Below, piece after piece: positions 35,917 to 48,400 of a stretch of DNA of 64,000 nucleotides. Each line of letters opens with the position of its first letter. The first letter of the stretch is position 1. Location of the stretch: positions 22,658,503-22,722,502 of the forward strand of contig SSBO01000012.1 in the NCBI GenBank assembly GCA_005281725.1. Direction: 5' to 3'. Source of the DNA: Wuchereria bancrofti. Taxonomy: Eukaryota; Nematoda; Chromadorea; Rhabditida; Onchocercidae. The notes below the pieces were generated by a model that was not told the DNA's origin, searched no databases, and saw only the letters and a list, made by a program, of their open reading frames with translations. The position numbers and the translations under genes are program-made.

Positions 35917-38900
35917 TAAATTTGTTGTATCAATAATCATACAATTAATTTGATAATTTGAATATTTTATTCATCGATCCGTATTATCATTTCATATATA
36001 TATGAAATTGTTTTTTTTTTTTAGTATTAAATTATTATTTTAAATGTTGTATGAGACTTTGAAATAGTTCGTAGTTTTTTTTTAAATTAGTATTAATTTG
36101 CTCTTCATTTCTTCTTCTTCATTCCATTTCATCCGGAAATTATTCTTAGTAAAAGAAATTATATTGGATTTATTATTGTACTATTACTATTGCAAAACAA
36201 ACTTCTTTCTATCACTTTTGGACTATTCTTTATCAAAATATAGTATTTTCAATTTATTTAAATAAAAGTATTTGAATTTTAATAGAAATAATGAAAATTA
36301 TATCTTTTATGATTATTTACAATTTTATGAAACATAAACAAATGTAAATTTCCGGTGGAAATTTTTGAAAAGAAAAAAGTAATTAGCTTCCTAAAAGAGA
36401 TCAAAAAAAAAGAGTTGATGCATATATTATTAAATATGTAAATGTTATCGTAGAAAACTGTCATCTTTGGTCGAATATCAAAACTGAGATTTTTTTTTTT
36501 TTAAATAGTTTAAAAATTGTTAGTATTTGGAGTAATTACCTTTTTAAAAAGAATTTTTATATCTCTTTAATGAGTTTCTTCCCTTTTAGCTTCTTATGCA
36601 TCGATGATTTTTTTTTAGCAATAAAATTAGTTTGATAGAATTATAACATACATTTCGAAGCATTTGAAGTATTTAAATGTAGCAATAAAATTAATTTGAT
36701 AGAATTACAATAGAATTATACATTTTAAATAAAATCATCATATAAAAATGATAAACAAATATAGCTTACTATTCTGAAAGTTCATTTGGATGAGAAATTT
36801 AAAAAATTAGAATTTCACTTAAGCGTTTTACAGTTAAAATTTTTACATCCACATTAATAATTGAGCAAACAGATCAAATTCAACAAAATTCAACATAAAA
36901 CATAAATACAGTTATATATAATAAAAAATAAATTTGGAAAGAATGAAAAAAAAAAAAGAATCAAAATGAAATACAAGAAAAAAAAAAGAAGAAATGAACT
37001 CTCAGTATTAGAAAAAAAAAACGCATATAAAAATTGCCGGAATCGAAATGAAATTTAAATAATAAATAATACCACTAATTTTTGCTATGGTTAATTATTA
37101 TTATTATTATTGATCACTGTTATTAATTAACATTATTGTTGTTATTATTATTACCGTTATTATTATTGATATTATTATTTTATTATTATTTTTTATTACA
37201 TTATTTATTACTGTTGTTACTGTTATTATTATTGTAGCCAATGTTATTATTATTTTTACTATTATTATTGATGTTAATATTATCACTATTTTGATTACTG
37301 TTATTACTATTATAATCGAAGAATCATTTAATTGCTTTACGAATAACGAAACATTAAAACTGACACAATTTATTTTGAAATAACAGCAATCTAATCTAAA
37401 CGACGAGATGAGCGATCATATCGATTGTAAAATGATAAGAAAAAAAAAAGAAAAACACAGGACGTGATAATTTTTTAAAAAATATTGCAGAAAACACTAG
37501 TGAATCATTTGGATATTATTTCATTCCATATGCATTCTTATCACAACTATATTATCACCATTACTATTCATTATCATTATTATTGTTATCAGCACATACA
37601 CTATATCTGTGCTATCCGTATGTAAATCGAAATTTAGTTCAATTTAAACAAACTAAAATAATTTCACAAATCATTGTGATTGATGAAAATTAAAAAAAAA
37701 AAAAATAATTCTGATAAATATAATGATTGTAAACAAATTATACAAAAATTAATCAAATTTTTTTTTTCTTCTGAAAGTTACATCGCTTTTTTCTTTTTGT
37801 TCTAATTTATTTAGTTATTTAAATTTTATTTTCTGGTATAGGAGAATGATGCTAATAACAGTTAAATGATACATTCAATAATTTCTACCCAATTATTTGC
37901 CTTTTTAATCGGATCTTTTTTACGCATTGTTTTAAGAATATCTTAAATTGTTCGAAAAATGAAATTGTGAGTATCGTAGGAAAATAGTACAGACGATGAA
38001 TATTGAAAAAAAATTATGAAAATCAATTAATTGGAAAAAAAATGGTTTAGCTTGATGCTTTGATTCTCTTTAATTAAAACGTTAAAAATTAAAACATTTA
38101 ATTAAAATACGTCATACAGCTACCGAACAATTTAGCTTTTACTTTGAATTTTAAAACTAATTCTAACGTTTCTGATGCTTAATTATCTTTTAAATCTGTG
38201 AAAATTAATAAAAAAATTATCATTCAAATCAGTCAAAATCATAGTTTTCATAAACAAAATAAACTTCTTTCAATGGACGAAGACGAATGCAATTCATTTA
38301 AATTTATTGTTATTTATTTGTTCACTGAAAAATGATTGAATGCATATGAAAAAAAAAAAAAAACTTTTTAGACGAAACGTTTAATAAGTTTTTGTAACAA
38401 AAAACATTCCGGATTGCTTATGGGAGTAGCAATATAAAAACATTCCGGATTGCTTACGCGAAATAGAAATAATTAATCGGAATTGATTCGTCAAATTAAT
38501 TTTTACATTTGCAAACACATAGCAGAATTTGATTTGAATGCAAAAATCATTCATTAATATAATCACTGAAGTGAAACAATAAGACAGCAAAGCATAAGTG
38601 ATAATTTGAATTGAAATTTGATAACTATAAGAATTGTGATAATTGCAATAGTAACAATCTTTCAAATCACCGTCTTCTTTTTCTATGTAGCATATTTTGC
38701 TGATAAGATAAACATGAAAAAGTCAATGACAATAAGAATAATTATTTTTCCATTTGATTATTTCATTTCCTGTTATCCTTAAAATGAAGGATAAATTGAT
38801 TAAATACTTTTTTTTTTTCAAATTATTTGAATTATTTGAATTTGAAGTCAATGACAATAAGAACAATTATTTTTTCATTTGATCACTTCATTTCCATATT

Positions 38901-41873
38901 TTTTTTTTCATATTTTACTGATAAGATAAACATGAAAAAGTCAATAACAATAAGAACAATTATTTTTTCATGCTGAAGCAGAAACAAAATTAAATAAATG
39001 ATAAAATGTTTTAGTTACTGTTAAATTCACAACAATAATTTTTAAATTACTTGAATTTCACTTTTGTTTTCTTTGCATTTTCATTGTAAATTTATTATTC
39101 ATTTCTGTTTTGCATTTTTTTTCGTTATTGTTTTCTTTTTTTTAAATGGAAATTTTTTTTTTTAATTGTACTTTCTATTTCTCATTAGTGAGAATGTTAA
39201 ATTGTTTAATTCAATGTTATTTGTTTCCACCGCAAATTATGCATCATTTCAGATTGATTCTATTTCAGTGTCTATTTTAATTCAATTTTTATTTCTATTT
39301 CATATTTTGTGTTAAATATTATATTATAATATTTGATTATATTATATGTTAGAAATAAATCTATTTTAATGATGGATTTTGATGATAGAAATTTCAATGA
39401 GTCCATTAAAAATAAACATGTGAGGAAAATCTTGGAATTAAATTGGTTTGAAATTTGATAAGATGTGAATATGATATGGTAAATTATGTGTCGCTTCAAA
39501 ATGAGAATTTAATGTGATCTGTAACATATTCAAATTCAATTCTGAAATGTTTGTGAGATATTTGTTTATCTTCCGATAATTTTTTTCATTTTTTGTTAAC
39601 TTTTCTATTGATCAATTTTTATATATTTTTTTGAATTCCTTTTTATCTTTTGATCAATTAATTTGAATTAATTTGTTTGTTCTCAATTAATTTGTTTGAC
39701 GGATGCTTTAACTGAAATTTGAAAAAATTGAACTATACATTAAAAGATAAATTATCAAATCATTGACATTTAAAATTATTGAACTATGGAATCACCAGAA
39801 TTGCAGGCAATAAATTATTAGAATTTCTCACTTTAATATATTACATATTTCATAACTTTGATTCTAATGAATAAAACCTAATTAAATGAAAAAAATTTTG
39901 AAAAAACTAATTTAATCTAATTAAAGCTTGATTTAAAAAAAGATAACGTGTTAACAAATTATTAATGAAATGATAATTGTTTATAAGCAATAAAATTTGT
40001 GCATGAAATCATAATGCTAAAAAAATTATTGCACACAAAGCCGTAGCATACATAAATGACAATTATTTAAAAACATTTCATAGAATTTGTTTAATATTTA
40101 CAAGAAAAAAAGAGAAACATCTCTACAATTTTATTAAATTTAAATTTCAGAAAATTTGTTTAATATTTACAAGAAAAAAAGAGAAACATCTCTACAATTT
40201 TATTAAATTTCCAAAAAATCATATATCATTTTTAGATAGTAATTATTTTTTTTTTTTTTGATAAACACAAAATGACAAAATCCTTTTGAATAATTTATTA
40301 TTCTTTTATTTGAAATTAATAATAATTAATTGTAATCTATGGTAAACATTTCGATGACATAATTTTAATTTTTTTTATATATAATAATTTTTAATAAATT
40401 TTTTTATCAATTTCTTTTATGTTGTTCAAGTGTTATTTACAAATTTTACATTCATCATTGAATTGCTAAGAAATAAATTAATATGTCGCATTTTAAATTT
40501 AATCATAATTGTAAGAATCAATGAATGATTAAATGAAAAGAAGACAAATAAAATATTTAAAATGATCAATTTAAATTTTTTTTTTTCTTACATCATATTT
40601 TAGACTAACTAGATCAAAAATGATTTATTGTGCGTCATAAAGAAGAACATAATTGTATGCTCGCTCATCTTTATCGCTCATTTACATTCATTAATAAGCA
40701 GTTTAATTTTAAGATAAATTTGTTGAAATTTCATCTCAAACGATTTCAATGACAGATAACTACTGATTATGATAATTTATCCTGATATTTGGTTAGTTCT
40801 TCTAAAAAAATTGTCACATTTCAATGATAAGATTATTTCATTTCAAAGTAATATTTTAAGTTTTATTAAAAAATGTTATTTGAAAATTCGCTGTAGTTTT
40901 TTTTTTGTTTTACAGCAAATTTATTTATACATTATAATTTCAACTACATTATAATACTTTCATTGAAATTTGCAAAAAAAAATTCATCAAATAATCTAAT
41001 AATTAAATAGTTTCGATTTTAATCCATTGTAAGGCTAAGTAGCGATTCATTAGTTATTAACTAATAAGAAAAATGCAAAAAAAAGAAAAAATTTTTTTTC
41101 AATTTAAAGTGAAAATAAATCACATATCCAAGCAATATTTGTTAAGCGGACAATATTGTCACTTTTTGAGCTGATTAAAAATACCATATCACTTAACTTT
41201 AATTAATTAATTAATGGCAAAGCAAAACGTTTGTTAAATGATTCATTCAGCAATCCATTTCTTCATAATAATCACAAATATTTCACAGATCACAAAGTTG
41301 AACTCTTTTCTCAGTTTAATAGAAATTTTCATTAATCAATGATACAATGCTTTCATATATACATTCATCAAAAGCACTCATATGAAACTAACAGTAGTAT
41401 CAATTTTTCATTTAATTTCAAACTAATGCTTGTTTATAAATATCAAATTGGTAATAAATGATAATTTCATTCTCAGAGAATATTGAGATAATTCATAAAA
41501 TAGTTATAGCATATAACTTAAAATATCTCACTTAATCTCAAGCACATCAGTTTGCTTCTTTTTTTTTACTAATTTCGTCATACATGACGAAGGAACAAGA
41601 GTAAAGTAATAATTAAGTAATTGAAATTATCGGAAGACGACGGATAAATGCGTCAACATTTTTTTTTTTTAAACATTAAAAATATTTCTTTATTGGAACG
41701 AAATTTACACAGCATTTCATCAAAATATAATGTCGGAAGTATCACTGTTATGTTGAAGTGTTAAAATTCAAAAAATGACAATTTCTTTTAATAGCAATTT
41801 AATTTCATCATTTTCATTTCCTTTAGTTTAATAATATTTTAGTTCATCTTTATTGTTATTTTGAGTGTTCTCA
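35917..41873. other. Gene-poor AT-rich intergenic region
   Basis: About 6 kb with no supported exon. Contents: an AGCAATAAAATTAGTTTGAT / AGCAATAAAATTAATTTGAT direct repeat (36618 and 36680), an ATT field at 37086-37320, and AAAACATTCCGGATTGCTTA twice (about 38400 and 38437). A TGATAAGATAAACATGAAAA unit occurs twice (38700 and 38928), and there is a 69-bp duplication listed separately. Confidence 0.55.
40084..40210. repeat. 69-bp tandem duplication
   Basis: The block AATTTGTTTAATATTTACAA through ACAATTTTATTAAATTT is present at 40084 and again 69 bp later at 40153, with no difference noticed over the shared 58 bp. The first unit ends in AAATTTCAG, an acceptor-like sequence at the junction. Confidence 0.88.
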
Positions 41874-41881
41874 TTTCAGAA
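41874..41881 (+). promoter_or_regulatory. Acceptor directly 5' of an ATG (probable spliced-leader site)
   Basis: ATTTCAG|AA then ATG: an acceptor two bases before the start codon, following a T-rich tract. This is the classic geometry of nematode SL trans-splicing and decides the start of the small peptide gene. Confidence 0.55.
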
Positions 41882-42076
41882 ATGCTTGTAAGAACCAATT
41901 CATTTTTATCGATAGTAATAATATCGATATATTTGAGCTTTACTGATATGGCTAATGGAAAATTACAGTCCACAGAATGTAAAATGAATTGGTCATGGAT
42001 TACTAATGCCATATTATCACCGCCAAACTACAAACAACTGCTCGATTTATGTTCCAAACGGTTTACTTATAATTAA
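41882..42076 (+). CDS. Small secreted peptide, 64 aa, unknown
   Basis: Intronless ORF with start fixed by the adjacent acceptor and stop TAA, followed within about 20 nt by an AATAAA polyadenylation signal (42097-42102), so the whole gene is compact. Residues 1-26 form a signal peptide (core FLSIVIISIYLSF, then TDMANG). The predicted mature part is about 38 residues with only two cysteines 24 residues apart (EC-KMNWSWITN ... LLDLC-SKR), Trp- and Pro-containing, ending SKRFTYN. One disulfide loop plus a late K-R site suggests a peptide hormone or neuropeptide-like or small excretory product. No known family is recognised. Base composition is clearly less AT-rich than the flanks, supporting a real gene. 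Confidence 0.6.
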   Translation: MLVRTNSFLSIVIISIYLSFTDMANGKLQSTECKMNWSWITNAILSPPNYKQLLDLCSKRFTYN

Positions 42077-45000
42077 TTTCCTTTCATTATTTGGAAAATA
42101 AAAATTGCTGCAATTTTCATGTTAAATTTCAAATTCTAATTAATCAATCATTTCGATAGCATATGATCTATTTTAATTTTACATTTTTTTTTCTTCGATT
42201 ATCACTGAAAAGCATAAGATATATTTATTGAATTGGCAGTAATCAATAATGCTTTTCTAATTTTCTTTATAGCTTATATCATTTAATAAGCAAAAATGAT
42301 AATTTGAAAATAGCACCTTAAATTATATAGAATTTAAAAAAATTCTTTTACCAAATGATTTTTAAAAAATTTGACTGAAAATTTATAAGTGCATTTGGAA
42401 AACGAAAATATCTCTGTAATAAGTGAAATTCTTTCTAAGTCTAGTTTTTCTAATTTAATTAAAATATCATAACAGTAGAGATGGATATGATAATTTTAAT
42501 GAATGTTTTACGATAATCTAAGACTGCTCCGTTACTTTTATCCATCAATTCATATTGCAATAATGACACTTGACAGACTGCAACTTTTTTCGGAAATTTA
42601 TTTCATAAGCATAACTTTAAAGAATTTCACGCTAATGTAAATTAAATCGTTTTAATAGGTGTTTCATTAATCTCAGTTTTTTGTTATATTTTATCAACTA
42701 GAAACTTCTTAATGTTATAATTTACTCTGAAGTAAATTCAAATTTTACTTCAGATTATCAGATTTTGATGATATGCAACATTATCAGCCTACGTCAATCA
42801 CCAAAAATAATTTGCTGCGGGTGATATACAGTATTCTGCTGAAAAAAACAATTTGATGAATTGGTCTTTATGTTAACATTGAACAGTTTTACACATAATG
42901 TTTATTGCCATTTGGGAATTACTACATAAACTGATCGAAGCATTCAGCAAAAGAAAGAAAAAAAAAAATGATTATTTATATTGATTGATACTGTATGTAT
43001 CATCATTTAGATATACGGTACCAATACAGTATACCTCAGCCAATGATATCAGCATAAAAATTGCTAAATTACAAGTGAAAGCGATAAAAATGCAATAACT
43101 AAGTGATCATCAGACTGAGTGCTATCATTCGTCACATTTGTTATCATTGATGTTGATAACGAAAATCAGTTAATTAATAAAGACTTGAAATTTAAAGAAA
43201 TTAAATTCTTGAGATAGAAAAAAAAATTTTTTTTGAGAAAAATTGCTGTTTGTATAAGCGTAAAATGACAGAATTGTTTTGCATAATTTATTGTTTGATT
43301 TGAACATTGATTTGGGAAAAAAGAAATTTAATTTGAAATTATTAAAAAATTACTGTTTCATTTGGCAATTCATCTTTGAAATTACTGATAGAACAATAGA
43401 ACAATTTAGAACAATAAAAAAAAAACGATAAGAATTGTTTGCATTACATGCAGAAATTATTGCACATTGTGATAAGTAATTCGAAATAATTAGTCAAAAT
43501 AGGTAAATCATCGAATATTACTAACACTTACATAATAAACTTTCATTTGATTTAAAGTCTGCAAGAAATTAGGAATAAAATTGATTCCATTTTATTCGAA
43601 TAAATTGAATACAAGCACATAACTATGGTTTTTACGACAAAGCACGTAAAATTCTGTTGAATAATAGATAATACTGAATCAATAAACTATCTTTGTGTCA
43701 AAAATTTTACTGTTCATATGAAAAATTTAAATCTGAATAAAAAATCTACATGAATATATATACTAACTTTTTCATTACCATTATGCCAATTATTATTGGC
43801 TTTAATTATCATTTGCTGCGATACGATGATTTCTTTTTTTCATAGGAAGACTTTAATCACTGAACTTTTAATTTTGATCAAACTCAAAAGATATACCGCA
43901 ATTTATTTTTTATGATGGCTATTTTTGTGACATTTGTGACACACCTTCAAGCTTATCTTCCTCTACTCAAACACAAGTAGCACCTGAGCTATACTACTCT
44001 TCAAGTTTGATAATTACATTCGTTGCTACCTTGATTCATGTTTATAAAGTATTATTTTTGCACCCAAAGATAGTAATTATGCAAATGATCACGTATTGCA
44101 AGAATTTCGTCACTCATTTACGATCGGTTCTTTTTCCTAAAGTTGTCCAAGGTTTTACTATTTTAAACTTTAGCGGATTAAAATGTAAAGTAATAATACA
44201 ATATGTTTAGATGTTAATAATTCGAAGAATGAACAGAAAAGGAAACTGATAACTTCACCTAGAAGTTCCGAAATTTTTTCTCAAAGATTTTGTTGTTATT
44301 AAAATTCTTTCGAAAAAACCAATGGATAGTAAAAGGTATCAAGAAAGAAAAAAGTATATAAAAAAATCTTCTTTAAAAAATCAAAATCATAAAAAAAAGA
44401 CTTCCTCATTTTTCTCATTCATAACATTTTTTTTAGTCAAACAGATATGATTTGATTCTATTCAGTAACCGTTTCACTCATCGAACTGATATGCATTATC
44501 ATTATCTATCCATTGGATATTAACAGTATCAATCGATAGTAATACAATACATAACGCTAGAACATGGAAAGTTTATTAGAAATTTCATGAAAATTGTTAA
44601 ATTTTCTAGAACAGCCAACTGTTCAGTTAAACAAAAATTTCAATTTTTAATTGATCAGATTGATGAATTCAAGTTAAATTATGCTTTTGTCGAAAAGTTA
44701 TATTGTTAATGTAGGAAGTTTTATGCTTTGAACGTTTCGATTAAACTTAAACTTTTCTTTTTTACTCTATCAGGTTTAAAATATCGAATAGAATAGAACT
44801 ATCTTGTAGAACTCATGACAAATTATCACTATCATTACATTTCTGTGAATGATAAATTGTTTGGATCAGAACAGACATATCTTACAGTCCACGTTGGCCA
44901 AAATACGAACAAATCATATCGTTCCTGATATTAGGAAATGTTCAAAGAAGTGATCGATTATTTTCAAACACTAAAAGCGATGATCTATGGCAATAGTAGA

Positions 45001-45082
45001 CGACAGTAAAGAGGATGAAAGGAAATGAAGATTTGTAAAAAAAAAAAATGTTTTCGATAGTTTAACAAATTGTGCCATATAT
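42077..45082. other. Intergenic region with isolated coding-like fragments
   Basis: Mostly AT-rich and non-coding. Two open stretches are tempting but unsupported: 44007-44210 (+) has no start or clean acceptor, and 44886-44924 (-) is a 39-nt block with good flanking splice sites (see findings). A TGAAGTAAATTCAAATTTAC / TTTACTTCA inverted element lies at about 42727-42752. Confidence 0.4.
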
Positions 45083-45150
45083 TTATTCACGACGTTTAAA
45101 ATGACCAAACATTGGACATGTCATCACATCTCTCCATGACTTTTGAAACA
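45083..45150 (-). CDS. Candidate terminal exon of an unidentified minus-strand gene
   Basis: After the acceptor TTCTTGCAG the reading TG|TTT CAA... encodes FQKSWRDVMTCPMFGHFKRR + E, then TAA. The peptide has a natural amino-acid mix and the acceptor is good, but no matching upstream exon was found between here and the NOL9 stop at 45412. It could be an alternative 3' exon of the NOL9 gene, a gene remnant, or chance. Confidence 0.2.
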
Positions 45151-45411
45151 CTGCAAGAATCGATTTTATGAAAATTTAAAATTTAATTTTGAAACTGTAA
45201 CATCTAATAGTAAAAATGCAACATCTAATGATAACAAAAAAGAAACAAAGAAATTCAACATTCAACAACTGCATACAATCGATGCTTTTCTATATTCGAT
45301 CAGAATGATTTTAAAAGTGAAGGCACATAATGACAGTCAGTCAAATAATGAAAGAAGTAGTTTTCGTTAATTCTTTTCGTGACAGTTTTGATATTTAGTT
45401 TGATAAAATGA

Positions 45412-48400
45412 TTAGATATTCACTACATGATGCATAGGTTCGTACATCGGTTTCTTCACCATAAACTGAGATTGCATCCTCAAAAATCGTTTTCTGTGGA
45501 AGACTGATTTTATCTTTAACTCCCTGAATAATTCGGTATGGAATGAAGAAGAACGTTCTCGAACAACATATGGTATCGCAGATCTTCCCTGTAAAATCAT
45601 TCAGATATTAGTGTATCGAAGTAATGAAAGAAATTTTTTGATCTTGGAAAGGAATATTACACATCTTCAACTAAAACATCTATAATAGGACTGGAAAATA
45701 AACAAATGATTCATCATTAAAGATATATATGATGCATTAAATAAAAAATAAAAAAAAAATAAATGAAAAAAAAAAAATAAAAAAATAAATGGAAACCTGC
45801 GAAACAAGGAAAAACTGCGGAAGATCAATATTTAAGCCACGAGCTAAGACATTAACTTCTTGGAGATCTGAAAGCTCAAGAGGTGTTGAAATGAAAAATA
45901 TGCGTTGCTCCAGATCAACCGCTCTGATAAATCCATAACCAACGACGCGTAATGCATCTACCTTATCTGGATTTAACAAAATCGGCATATCTTGATCACC
46001 GAACAATCTTCTGCCCTTTAAAATAAATATATTCTTAAAACAATTCGAAACAAAAATAAAAATCACATTTTTCATTTTCACCGGATGCTTGAAAATATCT
46101 TGCTTATTTTAAATCAAACAAAAAAGGATTTAAAAAACTACATACGATCATAATATAATCAGGAAGACCTTATCAACTTTATATTCATAATTTACATGAA
46201 TATTTCCATCATAATGAATGATTTCAGAAGATAACCACAAAAAGAATCGCTATCTTCCTTTCTCTTCCTACCAAAACCAAAAAATCACAAATTATCAATA
46301 TAATGAAGAAAAAACTACTATTTTCACTTAACCTACAATCTCCCTTAATCTTACAGCTTGTATAAGTTGATAACTCTTAAAACCGCATTCGAGCTAAGAA
46401 AAAACTTGATCTTACTGAAAATAATTGCATTGAATTCTTTTCGAAATTATAAAGTTCGTGATCTAGCAAAACGGTGTAAATATAAAACTGTTATAATTGA
46501 AGAAAGAAAAAAAAAAAACCTCTTCTAACTGATTAATAGAATTATGGACACAAAGAGCGACAAAAGTACAATTCAAAACGGCAAATATATGATTTGAAGG
46601 GAATGGTTCGTTTGTGTGTATCAATACTGCCACATCGCGGAATGATACCGAGAAAGGAATTGCATCGGCAAATGATTTCACCGTTGGAATGGGACATAAT
46701 TGTGCCATATATGCTGTTATTCGAAGACTTCGTAAAGAGGAAGAAGAGGAGATCATATGCCTAAACATGAAAGTACTTATAAATTTCACAAATCCGAAAA
46801 TTCCTCAACCAGTAAAACGTTACATTATATTATATTTCGAAATATTATTATTATTTATTATTCTGTTCCTTATTCTTATCCTTTATTATTATTACTATTA
46901 TTATTTATTAGTACTATTATTACTATTATTATTAATAATATCATTATTCCGAAACTGAATTATTTTTACTGGCGACATAACTTAATCAGCTTAGCTCAAA
47001 AATTTTAAATTAGCACTTATAAGCCATTCAGTTTCTACTTCGTCCACTCTATCCATAAAAATAAAAACTAAAGATGAAAAGGTGAAAAAATGACTTATTC
47101 TGTAAAATATTATAAAAAATGTCCGAAGTAGCTCCATCCAACTCCTTTTGCAGCTAAAGTAATATGTTACAAGGGAAAATCAACTTAATTCTTATTTCAT
47201 AATAGATTAAAACTAATTTTCTTCTAAATTTCATTTGCACAAAAATTTACATCGGTTTTTCAATAGCATCGCCATAAAACACAAGCGGTTTTGCATTTCC
47301 ATCCATAGCAGACTGCTTTACCTGAAAGAAAAATAAAAAAAAAAAAAAATAAAATTATGCAGAAAAGGCAAAGTATCATAACAGATATTTTGTTGTCAGG
47401 AAATACAACCGGTAATACGTGGTAAATTTTGAGAAACTTTTCGATGCAATCTCACAACCTTAACTTTTATCGATGTGTTCATACCATGTAATTGGATCCT
47501 GTTGAATCAACGAACGTGAACACAAAGTCGGGATCAAATAATTTTAACATTTCATCCAAAAGTGAAGCACCTTTTCCTGTAATTCAATTGCCCGGTAACA
47601 GCTAAATCCAGAACTTATATTTTTGTGTTTCCCAGTCGAAATAATTTTTATTTGAACAAAATTGGAAAATAATCATTAATACCAATACCTTCAACCCATC
47701 CACAAGTATTAATCAAAAGCGGAGATGATGAAAGGCTATCACTCAAAAAACAACCCAACAATTTCCGAAGAATCACCAAATATGAACTTAAATCATCGTT
47801 TATACAAATCCTTCCGTAAAAATAAGTATCAGACAGAAGGATTCGTTGTTGAAATGGTGGAGCACCTGAAAGTTTGAAAAATGAGTTTATTTTTCCGGAA
47901 TGATTGATGATACATATAAAAGAAGGAAAGGGTAGAAAGAAAGGAGAGAATTGAGATTTACTACGAAATAACCACAAATACAAAAAGTACCTAAAAGTGG
48001 TGAGGTGACCTTTAATAATGAAACACTTCCTGGTGGATTCATTTCCGGTTGCCCAACATCACAGTCGAGAATATATGGAGGCGGTCGATCCCTAAAGTAA
48101 TAAAATTTGAAACAGACAATCGTAATAAATCCTAGGATAGAGACAATATAGAAAAATACAGCCAAGAAATTTGGAACATCTCAAAAAGAAGTAGATCAGA
48201 AAATGACTGCTACTTATTACTAGTCATTACTGAACTTTCAGCCGTGTTTAAAACATTACTTCAAAAAAAAAAACAAAAAATTTTTAAAAGCTAAAAAATA
48301 AAAAAAAAGAAAATAAATAATTTTACTATGAAAGAGTAACATAAAGCTTCCTTTCTAATTTAAATGCAAATTTTCAAGAGTCATGTTCCTCATTACAATG

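Noticed and set aside
44007..44210. 67-codon plus-strand open frame with hydrophobic start
   Set aside because: It begins at a TTG, not ATG, has only a weak CTTCAAG acceptor, and no partner exons were found.
44841..44995. Open plus-strand frame containing SPRWPKYEQIISFLILGNVQ
   Set aside because: Protein-like for about 45 codons but without ATG or donor. The minus strand over the same bases has proper splice sites, so the signal is ambiguous.
45143..45370. 75-codon plus-strand open frame
   Set aside because: Starts at a TTG, is Asn/Lys/Ser low-complexity, and lies opposite a better minus-strand exon candidate.
47000..47060. Possible NOL9 exon reading MDRVDEVETEWLISANLKFL
   Set aside because: Its phase does not fit the two spare bases left by the exon ending at 47251, whereas the exon at 46760 fits exactly and matches the family C-terminus.
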